NCBI RefSeq assembly: GCF_030814215.1
Contig: NZ_JAUSUT010000001.1
Coordinates: forward strand, 6,014,001-6,078,000
Source of the DNA: Amycolatopsis thermophila
Lineage (GTDB): Bacteria; Actinomycetota; Actinomycetes; Mycobacteriales; Pseudonocardiaceae
Length of the DNA stretch: 64,000 nucleotides
Direction of reading: 5' to 3'
The notes below the pieces were generated by a model, which saw only the letters and a program-made list of their open reading frames with translations, was not told where the DNA came from and did no database searches. Of the stretch, positions 55,145-63,291 are shown piece after piece. Made by a program: the position numbers and the translations under genes. Positions within the stretch are counted from its first letter, which is position 1; each line of letters opens with the position of its first letter.

Positions 55145-56575
55145 TCAGTGCCCGTGCCCGGCCACGGCCCGCGGCTTGCCCGCCGGCACGAGGACGGCTG
55201 CGACCACCGCCGCCACCGGGGCCGCGATCGCGCAGAGCAGGTAGGCCGCGGTGAAACCGCCGACGCCGGCATCGCCGGCGATCGACCCCGCCGCCACGGT
55301 GGACACCACCGCCACACCGATGCTGCCGCCGAGTTCGTGGAAGGTGTTGATCACGCCGGAGGCGACTCCGGACTCGGTGTGCCCGACGTTGGCCAGTGTC
55401 GTGCTGGTCGCGGTGACGAACAGCGGACCGAGGCCGAGCGCGGCGATCAGGAACCCGGGGAGCACGCCGGTGTAGACGCTGCCGGCCGGATCGATCCGGG
55501 TGAGCAGGCTGGCGCCCACCGCGGTGAGCACGAACGCTCCGACGGCGACGGGACGGCCGCCGACCTTGCCGAGCAGGTGCGCCGCGAGCTGTGCGCCGAG
55601 AGTGATCGCGAGGGCGACGGGCAGGAACAGCAGCCCGGTCTTCAGGGCGCTGAAGCCGAGGACGTGCTGGAAGTACAGCGAGGTGAGGAAGAACAAGCCG
55701 AGCAGCACGCCGGTGGCGATCAGCATGAGGAAGGTGCCGGACAGCACCGGGCGCCGGGCGAACGCGCTCGGCGTCATCAGCGGGTGGCGCGTCCGCGATT
55801 CGATCCAGCCGAACGCGGCGTAGGCCAGCACCGATCCGCCCAGGCCGAGGACTGTGCCGGCGGACCCCCACCCGGCATCCCCGGCGTGCACCAGCGCGTA
55901 GATCAGCAGGCCGGTGGCCAGCGTGACGGCGATCGCGCCGGGCAGGTCGACGCCGGCTCGCCGGGCCTGGCCGCCGTTCGCCGGCACCACCGAGGGCAGG
56001 ACGAGCACGACGAGAACCCCGATCGGCACGTTCACGAAGAACACCCACTCCCAGCCGGGCCCGGCGGTGAGCAGTCCCGACAGCAGCACTCCGGCGGCGG
56101 CGCCGCTGCCGCCGATGGCCGCCCAGACGCCCAGGGCGCGGTTCCGCTCCCGCCCGGTGAAGGTGCTGGTGATGATCGACAAGGCCGACGGCGACAGCAG
56201 GGCCGCGCCGATGCCCTGGAGGGCCCGGCCCGTGATCAACACGCCACCGGTGTTCGCCAGCCCGCACAGCAACGACGCGAGCGTGAACAGGACCAGTCCG
56301 GTGAGCAGCGTCCGGCGTGCGCCGAAGGCGTCGGCGAGGCGGCCCCCGAAGACCATCAGGCCCCCGAACGCGAGGGTGTAGGTGGTGACGACCCAGGTCA
56401 GCGCATCCCGGCCGAGGGCCAGGTCGGTGCCGATGGTCGGCAACGCCACCTGCACCACCGTGATGTCCACGATCAGCATGAACTGGGCCAGGCACAGCAG
56501 TACGAGGGCGGTCCAGCGGCGCGGGTGCGGTGGTGCACCAGCCGCCGCTTCCGGTGCGTGATGGGCATGAGACAT
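55145..56575 (-). CDS. DHA2-type MFS drug-efflux transporter
   Basis: A 476-residue transporter with 14 predicted membrane helices, of the EmrB/QacA type. The N-terminal RWTALVLLCLAQFMLIVDIT and VQVALPTIGTDL match this family, as does GGRLADAFGARRTLLTG in the loop between helices 2 and 3. The His-rich tails (SHAHHAPE and AVAGHGH) are peculiar to this protein. ATG 56575 follows CGGAGGC. Drug or metabolite export is the expected role. Confidence 0.93.
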   Translation of the reverse strand: MSHAHHAPEAAAGAPPHPRRWTALVLLCLAQFMLIVDITVVQVALPTIGTDLALGRDALTWVVTTYTLAFGGLMVFGGRLADAFGARRTLLTGLVLFTLASLLCGLANTGGVLITGRALQGIGAALLSPSALSIITSTFTGRERNRALGVWAAIGGSGAAAGVLLSGLLTAGPGWEWVFFVNVPIGVLVVLVLPSVVPANGGQARRAGVDLPGAIAVTLATGLLIYALVHAGDAGWGSAGTVLGLGGSVLAYAAFGWIESRTRHPLMTPSAFARRPVLSGTFLMLIATGVLLGLFFLTSLYFQHVLGFSALKTGLLFLPVALAITLGAQLAAHLLGKVGGRPVAVGAFVLTAVGASLLTRIDPAGSVYTGVLPGFLIAALGLGPLFVTATSTTLANVGHTESGVASGVINTFHELGGSIGVAVVSTVAAGSIAGDAGVGGFTAAYLLCAIAAPVAAVVAAVLVPAGKPRAVAGHGH

Positions 56576-56592
56576 GGCGAGCCTCCGAGGAT

Positions 56593-56616
56593 AAGTTGAA
56601 CACCAGTGTTCGACTT
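56593..56616. promoter_or_regulatory. palindromic operator upstream of the MFS-TetR operon
   Basis: Arms AAGTTGAACAC (56593-56603) and GTGTTCGACTT (56606-56616) are complementary in 10 of 11 positions around CA. The site ends 18 bases before the MFS start, overlapping the expected promoter, as in TetR-controlled exporters. Confidence 0.75.
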
Positions 56617-57143
56617 AGTACGCTACCGGGGTACCGAATGTCAACCGGCTATCCCACCGACCGTGGTTCTGGTGCACGGCGGTGGCGCGGACATGCGGTC
56701 GTGGCACCACCTGACATCGAGGCCTCCTCCGGAGGCCGGGGTCTTCGCGCCCGACGTCCCCGGGCACGGAACCGAACGCGGGTTCACCTACAGGCCGGAT
56801 GTGGTCGCCGACTTGGCGGAACACCTGGTCGACAGCCTCGAACGCGCCGAGATCAGGTCACCAGGTTTGGTCGGACACTCACTCGGAGGCGCGATGCCCT
56901 GAAAATCGCTCAACGGATCCGGGTGGCAGCAGTGATCGCACTGGCGCCGACCGGGGTTCTGACACCCCCGCACGGACCTGATGCGGGCGTATTCCGCGTT
57001 TCCGTCCAGCTCGGGCGATCGGTCTCGACGCTGCCGCCGCAAGGGCCTCCGTGCTGCCGGACTTCTGGCCTCCGACGCACCGGACCAGGTCGCTCAGATC
57101 GTCACGCACACGACCCGTCTCCACACCCCGGTCCGGTCCTACT
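56606..57143 (+). pseudogene. frameshifted alpha/beta-hydrolase
   Basis: The first frame encodes PPTVVLVHGGGADMRSWHHL and LVGHSLGGAMP, which carries the nucleophile elbow GHSLGG, then stops at 56900-56902. The sequence continues in another frame as DALKIAQRIRVAAVIALAP and later in a third as GLLASDAPDQVAQIVTHTT. The order of the pieces is that of one hydrolase, so frameshifts have broken it. Confidence 0.65.
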
Positions 57144-57181
57144 AAGATTCCTAGTACTAACCACCCCCAGGAAACGTCCGC

Positions 57182-57907
57182 ATGACCTCACGTCCGCGCC
57201 GGATGTTGCTACTTGCGCTCGCGGCCTTGGCCCTCTCGGCGTGCGGGGCGTCGCCGACCGGACCCGAGCCAGACTCCCGCGAAGCCACGCTCGCGCACAT
57301 CCACGGCCTTGGCGTCGACCCCTCGGACGGCTCGCTGTACGCCGGCAGTCACTACGGCCTGTTCCGGCTACCAGCGGAGGCTCGCCGGAACGCCTCGGAC
57401 CGGTCCAGGACGTCATGGGTTCACCGTCGTCGGGCCACGCCATTTCCTCGCGAGCGGCCATCCCGGCGAGGCGGCCAGGGCACACCCACCTCGGCCTGAT
57501 CGAAACGCGCGACGCGGGGCAGGCCGTGGAACGAGCTCTCACTGGGCGGAACGGCTGATTTCCACGCGATGGAAGCCAAGCACGACCGGGCCGACGTGCT
57601 GATCGCGAACACCGCCGACAGGCTGGCCGGCAGTACGGACGGTGGTGTCACCTTCACCCCGCTGCCCGATGCGCCGGACCTGGTGTCCGTGGAATGGCCG
57701 GCACCGGACGTGTTCTTCGGGTCCGACCCGAACAACACCGTCTACCTCAGCACGGACGGTGGCGGCACCTGGAGGCGCCAAGGCCAGGCTCCCGGTCCGC
57801 CCGCAGCCTTCGCTGCCACGAGTGCCACCGAGGTCTACGTCGCCACGGACTCGGCCATCCACCACTCGACGGACGGCGGCCGGACCCTCCGGCAGACCTT
57901 GAGCTGA
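57182..57907 (+). pseudogene. multiply frameshifted F510_1955-like lipoprotein
   Basis: The gene begins with a lipoprotein signal (LLLALAALALSACGAS; lipobox LSAC) and HIHGLGVDPSDGSLYAGSHY. The frame then shifts several times: PERLGPVQDVM, GFTVVGPRHFLASGHPG, HLGLIETRDAGQA and TADFHAMEAKHDRA. It ends in the original frame with YLSTDGGGTWRRQGQ and HHSTDGGRTL. These pieces fit a beta-propeller-type F510_1955 protein, but about four shifts are needed, so the gene is dead or badly read. Confidence 0.7.
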
Positions 57908-57916
57908 CCGGCCGGA

Positions 57917-57943
57917 ATATACAGTTACCCGGTAATGGTATAT
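57917..57943. promoter_or_regulatory. AT-rich palindrome upstream of the nuo-like operon
   Basis: Left arm ATATACAGTTACC (57917-57929) and right arm GGTAATGGTATAT (57931-57943) match in 11 of 13 positions around a single C. It stands out from the surrounding GC-rich DNA and lies 72 bases before nuoA. It may be an operator; the regulator is not in the window. Confidence 0.6.
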
Positions 57944-58015
57944 AGCCTCATCAGGCTGATCCGGGCCTGCGCCTCTAGGCTCTGAGTAGATCGACGTCGA
58001 CTGCGGGAGGACGCT

Positions 58016-58357
58016 GTGCTCGGTGCGGTGGCGGCGCTTGTCGCTGTGGTCGCGCTCATCGCCGCGGTGTACGGCATCTCCCTCCTTGCCCGGTTCACGC
58101 GCACGGCGCGCGACGTGCACCCGTTCCTGTCCGGCGGCGCGCCCTCCGAGCACGCGGTGTCGCGGTACCACGTCCGCTGGTACACGGTGACGATGATCTT
58201 CCTGGCGTTCGACATGGAGATGGTGTTCATGTACCCGTGGACGCTCGTCGTGCCGGAGGTCGGCGTCGCGGCGGTCGTGGAGATGTTCCTCTTCCTGGCC
58301 CTGCTCTTCGCGGGTGTCTGGTACGCGTGGCGAGAGGGCGTGTTCCGGTGGACCTGA
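58016..58357 (+). CDS. nuoA: NADH-quinone oxidoreductase subunit A
   Basis: A 113-residue membrane subunit with three predicted helices. The conserved loop YHVRWYTVTMIFLAFDMEMV includes the acidic residues DMEMVF of NuoA. The GTG at 58016 follows GGGAGG at 58005-58010. It opens an operon that continues into the hybrid subunit by a ten-base overlap. Confidence 0.93.
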   Translation: MLGAVAALVAVVALIAAVYGISLLARFTRTARDVHPFLSGGAPSEHAVSRYHVRWYTVTMIFLAFDMEMVFMYPWTLVVPEVGVAAVVEMFLFLALLFAGVWYAWREGVFRWT

Positions 58358-59649
58358 CGTCCTGGCTGCTGCGCCGGACACCGGTGCGGCCGCTGATCGC
58401 CGCCACGCCTGGAGGCGCCGGCGCCCGTCTCGCCGCCGAGCGCGAGGCGCGGATCCGTGGGTGGCGCCTCGCGCTCAGCCCGGCCGAAGCCACCATGCTG
58501 ATCGTCGCTGGGCCGCAGGACGAGAGCATGGCCGCGGCTGTTGAGACGGTGTGGCGGCAGATGCCGTTTCCTCGCAGCCGGGCGGAGTTCGCGGAGGCGG
58601 CGGACGTGGTCACCGCCCTGGCCGAGGCCGAAGCGCGCCTACGCTCTGCCGAGCATCAGCGCCGGGAAGCTGCCCGGGGTGGCGACGCGCAGCACGGCAG
58701 CCATCACCAGGATGCGAGCGGTTCGCCGGAGCATGCCCACCACGGCAGCGGCGAAGCGGGTGGTGGTCAGTCGGCTCCCCCATCCCATCACGAGCACATG
58801 TATGCGCCGCCGGAGGATCACGACCGCGGTCACCGGCCGCACGACGAGCACGCGCACCATGATCACGACAGCGAAGACATGCGCGAACAGCACGATCACC
58901 ACGCAGACGAGCACCCCGGCGACCACACGGCGCTGGAGCATGACCACGGCGGCCACATGCAGCACGGCGGCCACGCCGGGCACGACATGGGCGGCATGGA
59001 GATGCCCGGCGACATCCCCATGGCCGACCGGGCGCCGGACCGCGACGGTCTCCAGCTCGATCGGCTGACGGTGCAGCTCGGGCCCATCCTGCCGGCGTGG
59101 CCGGATGGACTGGTGGTCCGCGTCGCGCTCCAGGGTGACGTCATCCAGGAGGCGGCGGTCGAGACGAACGGGAGCCAAGACGTCGCGGAACCGTTCTGGC
59201 AGTCGCTCGAGGACGGTGTTCCTCGCGACGCCGCCAGGCGGCTCGACAGCTGCTACCGGCTGCTCACGGTCGCCGGCTGGGAGCAGGCGGCGGACACGGC
59301 GGCCCGGATGCGTGACCTCGTTCTGGCAGGTGAACGGATCTCCGCCGAGTTCCACCGGTGGGCCCGGAGGGTCCGCCGGTCACGGATCTTGCGGTGGTCG
59401 TTGTCCGGTCTCGGCGAGATCGACTGGGTGGACTCCCCCGCCACCGGTGACGCACTGGACCGGTTGACCCGGTGGATCGACGACGCGGAGGCGGAGCTGG
59501 GCTCGGGCGAACCCGTCCCCGACGAGGACCCTGCCCGGATTCTCGAAGCGCTGCCGGAGTTGCTCATCGGTACCGAGTTCGCGGGGGCGCGGTTGATCGT
59601 AGCGAGCCTGGACCCGGACCTCGAGCGAGCACGGGTGGCCCATGGTTGA
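58348..59649 (+). CDS. His-rich hybrid complex-I-like subunit (NuoB/NuoD-like ends)
   Basis: A 433-residue protein. Residues about 44-77 (SPAEATMLIVAGPQDESM and VWRQMPFPR) resemble a NuoB stretch but lack its cluster cysteines. Residues about 103-212 contain 28 histidines with Asp, Glu and Gly, including HHDHDSEDM and HGGHAGHDMGG. Residues about 226-275 (DRDGLQLDRLTVQLGPILP and LQGDVIQEAAVE) resemble NuoD or hydrogenase large-subunit sequence, and the C-terminus is helical. The protein starts at GTG 58348, overlapping nuoA by ten bases. The role is unknown; metal binding by the His-rich segment is likely. Confidence 0.85.
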   Translation: MDLTSWLLRRTPVRPLIAATPGGAGARLAAEREARIRGWRLALSPAEATMLIVAGPQDESMAAAVETVWRQMPFPRSRAEFAEAADVVTALAEAEARLRSAEHQRREAARGGDAQHGSHHQDASGSPEHAHHGSGEAGGGQSAPPSHHEHMYAPPEDHDRGHRPHDEHAHHDHDSEDMREQHDHHADEHPGDHTALEHDHGGHMQHGGHAGHDMGGMEMPGDIPMADRAPDRDGLQLDRLTVQLGPILPAWPDGLVVRVALQGDVIQEAAVETNGSQDVAEPFWQSLEDGVPRDAARRLDSCYRLLTVAGWEQAADTAARMRDLVLAGERISAEFHRWARRVRRSRILRWSLSGLGEIDWVDSPATGDALDRLTRWIDDAEAELGSGEPVPDEDPARILEALPELLIGTEFAGARLIVASLDPDLERARVAHG

Positions 59650-60565
59650 GCAGCTCCCCTTCTGGGGCGGACTGGTCCTGCCGGTCGTGCTGGTATCGCT
59701 CGTCGCCGCCGCCGCGGCCTGGGACTCGGCGCTCGCCTCCCGAGCGTCCGGCGGCCCGGCGAGCGCACTGGTTGCGCCCTTCCACGCCGTGGCCGGGCTG
59801 CTGGTGCAACAGCGGCGGCGCACCCTCGCCGCCGACCTCCTGCTCTGGCGAGGTGGCGCGCTCGCCCTGGTGGGCGCGGGTGTCCTGGCATCCCTGGTGA
59901 CCCCGCTCGGCCGCTGGGTGGTCGCCGACTTCTCCATCGGGATCGTGTGGTTCAACGCGATGGAGGTCGTCGCCTGGGCCGCGGTCTGGCTCGTCGGCTG
60001 GGGCGCCAACTCGGCCTATGGACTCATCGGCGGGTACCGCTTCGTCGCCCTGGGGCTGGCCTACGAGCTGCCGCACATGTTCGCGCTGATCACGACGGCT
60101 CTGGGGGCCGAGTCGCTCCGGGTCGGCGACGTGGTCGCGGCACAGGATGCGGTGTGGTTCGTCGTGTGGATGCCGGTCGCCTTCGTGGTCTACCTGCTGT
60201 CGGTCCTCGCGATGGCGTTCTGGGGACCGTTCGGCCAAGCGGTCGCCGCGGATCTGGCCGGCGGCGCGGCCGCCGAGCTATCCGGTGTGGACCGTCTGCT
60301 GTTCGAGGCGGGACGGTGGCTCCTTCTGGTGTCGGGAGCGGCGTTCGCGGTACCGCTGTTCCTCGGCGGCGGCTCCGGCCCCCTGCTTCCGGACTGGCTG
60401 TGGTCGCTGCTGAAGACCCTCGCCGTGCTGGCCTCGCTCGTGTGGGTGCGGCGGTGGGTGCCGACCGTGCGCATGGAGCGCTACCAGGAGATCGCGTGGA
60501 TCGTGCTGATCCCGCTGACGTTGCTGCAAGCGCTCGTGGTGGCTCTCGTGGTCCTCGCCCGGTGA
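59642..60565 (+). CDS. nuoH: NADH-quinone oxidoreductase subunit H
   Basis: A 307-residue membrane subunit with about eight helices. The conserved NSAYGLIGGYRFVALGLAYE segment (near residues 122-141) corresponds to the quinone-site loop of NuoH, with the glutamate retained. It is shorter than typical NuoH. The ATG overlaps the hybrid gene by eight bases, indicating coupling. Confidence 0.9.
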   Translation: MVEQLPFWGGLVLPVVLVSLVAAAAAWDSALASRASGGPASALVAPFHAVAGLLVQQRRRTLAADLLLWRGGALALVGAGVLASLVTPLGRWVVADFSIGIVWFNAMEVVAWAAVWLVGWGANSAYGLIGGYRFVALGLAYELPHMFALITTALGAESLRVGDVVAAQDAVWFVVWMPVAFVVYLLSVLAMAFWGPFGQAVAADLAGGAAAELSGVDRLLFEAGRWLLLVSGAAFAVPLFLGGGSGPLLPDWLWSLLKTLAVLASLVWVRRWVPTVRMERYQEIAWIVLIPLTLLQALVVALVVLAR

Positions 60566-60581
60566 GAAAGGAGCGCACCTG

Positions 60582-61145
60582 ATGTGGGCACAGATCGCCT
60601 TCTGGGTCTGCGCCGTCGGCTCCGTCGTCACCGGAGTCGCGGTGTTCCGGGTGGACTCGATGGCGCGCGCGACGTTCGCGCTCCTGGCGTCGTTCGTCTT
60701 CGCCGCCGGGACCGTGCTGCTGCTGAACCTGGCCTACCTGGGCATTCTCGTGGTCCTCATGATGATCATGGAGATGGTCGTCATGGTGGTCTTCATGATC
60801 ATGTACATGATGAACCCGGCCGGGTTGATGCCGATGACCATGGTGCACAACCAGAAGGGTTCGCTGGCGATCGCCGGCGGGGTGTTCGCCGCACTGGTCG
60901 CGGGCATCTTCCTGATCCCCTGGCCCACGTCGGGCGATCCCCGGCCGGCCGACCCCACGCGGGCGCTCGGTGAGGCCCTGATGGGGTCGAAGATGCTGGT
61001 GATGATGGTGCTGGGGCTGTGCCTGTTCGCCACCATGGTGGCCACCGTCGTCCTGGCGACACACCGGGGCCGTTACGACCGTTATGGCGACCGGCTCGAC
61101 GCCAAGCATCCCGACGACCCGGTGCGAGGGGGCTTGAACCGGTGA
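60582..61145 (+). CDS. nuoJ: NADH-quinone oxidoreductase subunit J
   Basis: A 187-residue subunit with five predicted helices. The LNLAYLGILVVLMMIMEMVV helix is the NuoJ signature, including the conserved glutamate. This region is notably methionine-rich (MMIMEMVVMVVFMIMYMM). ATG 60582 follows AAGGAG. Confidence 0.9.
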   Translation: MWAQIAFWVCAVGSVVTGVAVFRVDSMARATFALLASFVFAAGTVLLLNLAYLGILVVLMMIMEMVVMVVFMIMYMMNPAGLMPMTMVHNQKGSLAIAGGVFAALVAGIFLIPWPTSGDPRPADPTRALGEALMGSKMLVMMVLGLCLFATMVATVVLATHRGRYDRYGDRLDAKHPDDPVRGGLNR

Positions 61146-61447
61146 TCCTGCAACAGTTCCTGCTCCTGGCCGCGGCGCTGTTCAGCGTCGGCCTCTACGG
61201 CGCGCTCTCCCAGCAGTCCATCGTGATGATCATGATGGGGCTGGAGCTGATGGCCAACGCGGTCATCGTGGCGGCGTCGGCGTACTGGTACTTCGCCTCG
61301 CCCAGCCGCCCCGACGGCCAGGTCGTGGTGGTCGTCGCGCTCGTGCTGATGGCGGTGGACATGGCGATCGGGTTCGCCGTCACGACCGCGATCTTCCGGC
61401 GCCGGGACGTGGACATGACCGACTCCGCGGCGGACCTCAAGGGCTGA
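61142..61447 (+). CDS. nuoK: NADH-quinone oxidoreductase subunit K
   Basis: A 101-residue antiporter-like subunit with three helices. The membrane glutamate in MGLELMANAVIVAA is conserved, and LMAVDMAIGFAVTTAIFRRR includes the second acidic position as an aspartate instead of glutamate. The GTG at 61142 overlaps the nuoJ stop (GTGA). Confidence 0.91.
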   Translation: MILQQFLLLAAALFSVGLYGALSQQSIVMIMMGLELMANAVIVAASAYWYFASPSRPDGQVVVVVALVLMAVDMAIGFAVTTAIFRRRDVDMTDSAADLKG

Positions 61448-61451
61448 ACCG

Positions 61452-63275
61452 ATGACCCTGTGGCTGCTCATCGCGCTCCCCGTCGTGGCCGGAGGCGCCC
61501 TCCTGCTGTCGGGCCACCGCGCCGACCGGCTCGCTGCCTGGGCCGGCATCGGCGCGGCAGCCGTGACGACGGTGCTGGCGATCATCGCCGCCGCCGGACG
61601 GCCGGAGGTCTCGATGCCGTTCCTGGCCGGCCTGCGGATCGGGCTCGGCGTCGACGGGCTGTCGGCCGTCATAGTGGTGACCGTCGCGGTCATCCTGCTC
61701 GCGGTGCTCGTCTTCGCGGGTGGGGAGTTCGGGGCCGACGAATCCCGTGCGCGCTTCCACGGCCTGATGCTGGTCTTCGCCGCGGCGATGCTGGTGACGG
61801 TCACCGCGCGCGACCTGGTCGTGCTGCTCATGGCCTGGGAAGTCATGGGCGCCTGCTCGTACGCCCTCATCGGGTTCTGGTGGCGGGAAGAGCGCCGGGC
61901 GGGCTCGGGTGTGGTCGCGTTCCTCACCACCCGGACGGCCGACTTGGGGCTGTACCTCGCGGCCGGGGCGGCGCTCGCAGGTGGGGTCGGTGGTCTCACC
62001 CTGGCCGGGCTGCCCGGGGCGGCGGGCGGATGGCGGGACGCCGTCGCGGCCGGGCTGGTGCTCGCCGCGATCGGCAAATCCGCCCAGTTGCCGTTCAGCT
62101 TCTGGCTTTCCCGGGCCATGGACGGCCCGAGCCCGGTCTCGGCGCTGCTGCACTCGGCGACGATGGTGGCGGCCGGTGCGTATCTGTTGCTGCGGTCCGA
62201 GCCGCTGCTGGCCGCGACCGGGTGGGCGGCCACCACGGTCGCGTGGATCGGGGTGCTCACCGCGCTGGCGCTCGGCGCCGTCGCGGTGGCGCAGCGCGAC
62301 CTCAAGCAGGTGCTGGCCGCGTCGACCTGCTCCCAGATCGGGTTCATGGTGCTCGCGGCCGGCACTGGCGGTGTGGCGGCCGGGACGGGTCAGCTCGTGG
62401 CGCACGCGGCGACGAAGAGCCTGCTGTTCCTCGGGGCCGGTGCGTGGCTCGTCGCGCTGGACACCAAGGACCTCGCGCGGCTGAAGGGTGCCGCGCGGCG
62501 TTTCCCGCTGCTCGGTGCGGTGTTCACGATCGGTGCGCTGAGCCTGGCGGGCGTGCCCCCGCTGTCGATCTGGGTGACCAAGGACGCGGTCCTCGCCGCC
62601 GCGCTGGCCGATTCCCCCGCCCTCCACGTGGCCGGGCTGGCGGCCGCACTGCTCAGCGGCGCCTACGTGGGCCGGGTGCTGGCCATCGTCTGGCAGCCCG
62701 GCGACACCATTGGGGCCCGGCCGCCGAACTCGTTGCTCATCGGCCCGCTGCCGGTCCTCGCCCTCGCCGCCGCGGTACTCGGGATTGTCGGTCTGCCCAG
62801 GCCCGCTCGCTGGTTCGCCTCGCTTCTCGGCGCCCCCGAGAACACCGGGGTCACCTGGTTCGAGCAGGCCATTTCCGGGTTGATCGCGCTCGCCGGCGCC
62901 GTGGCCGCCGCCTCGTGGACCCGTTCGCGGCCGCTCGCCGCACCGTCCTTGCCGGCCGGCTGGCTCGGGCTCGAGCGGCTCGCACGACTGCTCGTCGTGA
63001 CGCCTGCCCTGCGCTTGGCGGACGGGCTGGCCCGCTTCGACGACCGGGTGGTGGATGGCGGGGTCCGCGCCGCCGCCGCGACCGCGGGCGCCCTCGGCCG
63101 GCTGGTCGACCTGCGTGTCGAGTGGTCGATCGACGGCGCTGTACGTGGCCTGACCAGGGCGGCCCGGTCCCTGGGGCGGCAGGCACCGCGGCCGCAGACC
63201 GGTCAGCTGCACCACTACTACGCCCAGGCCGCGGTCGCGCTGGGTGTCCTGGCTCTGTTGTTGATCGTCCTGTGA
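61452..63275 (+). CDS. nuoL: NADH-quinone oxidoreductase subunit L
   Basis: A 607-residue antiporter-like subunit. Key ion-path residues are visible: the glutamate in LLMAWEVMGACSYALIG, the lysine in IGKSAQLPFSFWLSRAMDG and the histidine in PVSALLHSATMVAAGAYLLL. The C-terminal helix region and terminal transmembrane helix are retained. It is the proton-pumping subunit by homology; which ion moves here is untested. Confidence 0.93.
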   Translation: MTLWLLIALPVVAGGALLLSGHRADRLAAWAGIGAAAVTTVLAIIAAAGRPEVSMPFLAGLRIGLGVDGLSAVIVVTVAVILLAVLVFAGGEFGADESRARFHGLMLVFAAAMLVTVTARDLVVLLMAWEVMGACSYALIGFWWREERRAGSGVVAFLTTRTADLGLYLAAGAALAGGVGGLTLAGLPGAAGGWRDAVAAGLVLAAIGKSAQLPFSFWLSRAMDGPSPVSALLHSATMVAAGAYLLLRSEPLLAATGWAATTVAWIGVLTALALGAVAVAQRDLKQVLAASTCSQIGFMVLAAGTGGVAAGTGQLVAHAATKSLLFLGAGAWLVALDTKDLARLKGAARRFPLLGAVFTIGALSLAGVPPLSIWVTKDAVLAAALADSPALHVAGLAAALLSGAYVGRVLAIVWQPGDTIGARPPNSLLIGPLPVLALAAAVLGIVGLPRPARWFASLLGAPENTGVTWFEQAISGLIALAGAVAAASWTRSRPLAAPSLPAGWLGLERLARLLVVTPALRLADGLARFDDRVVDGGVRAAAATAGALGRLVDLRVEWSIDGAVRGLTRAARSLGRQAPRPQTGQLHHYYAQAAVALGVLALLLIVL

Positions 63276-63291
63276 CGAACGTGAGGTGAAC

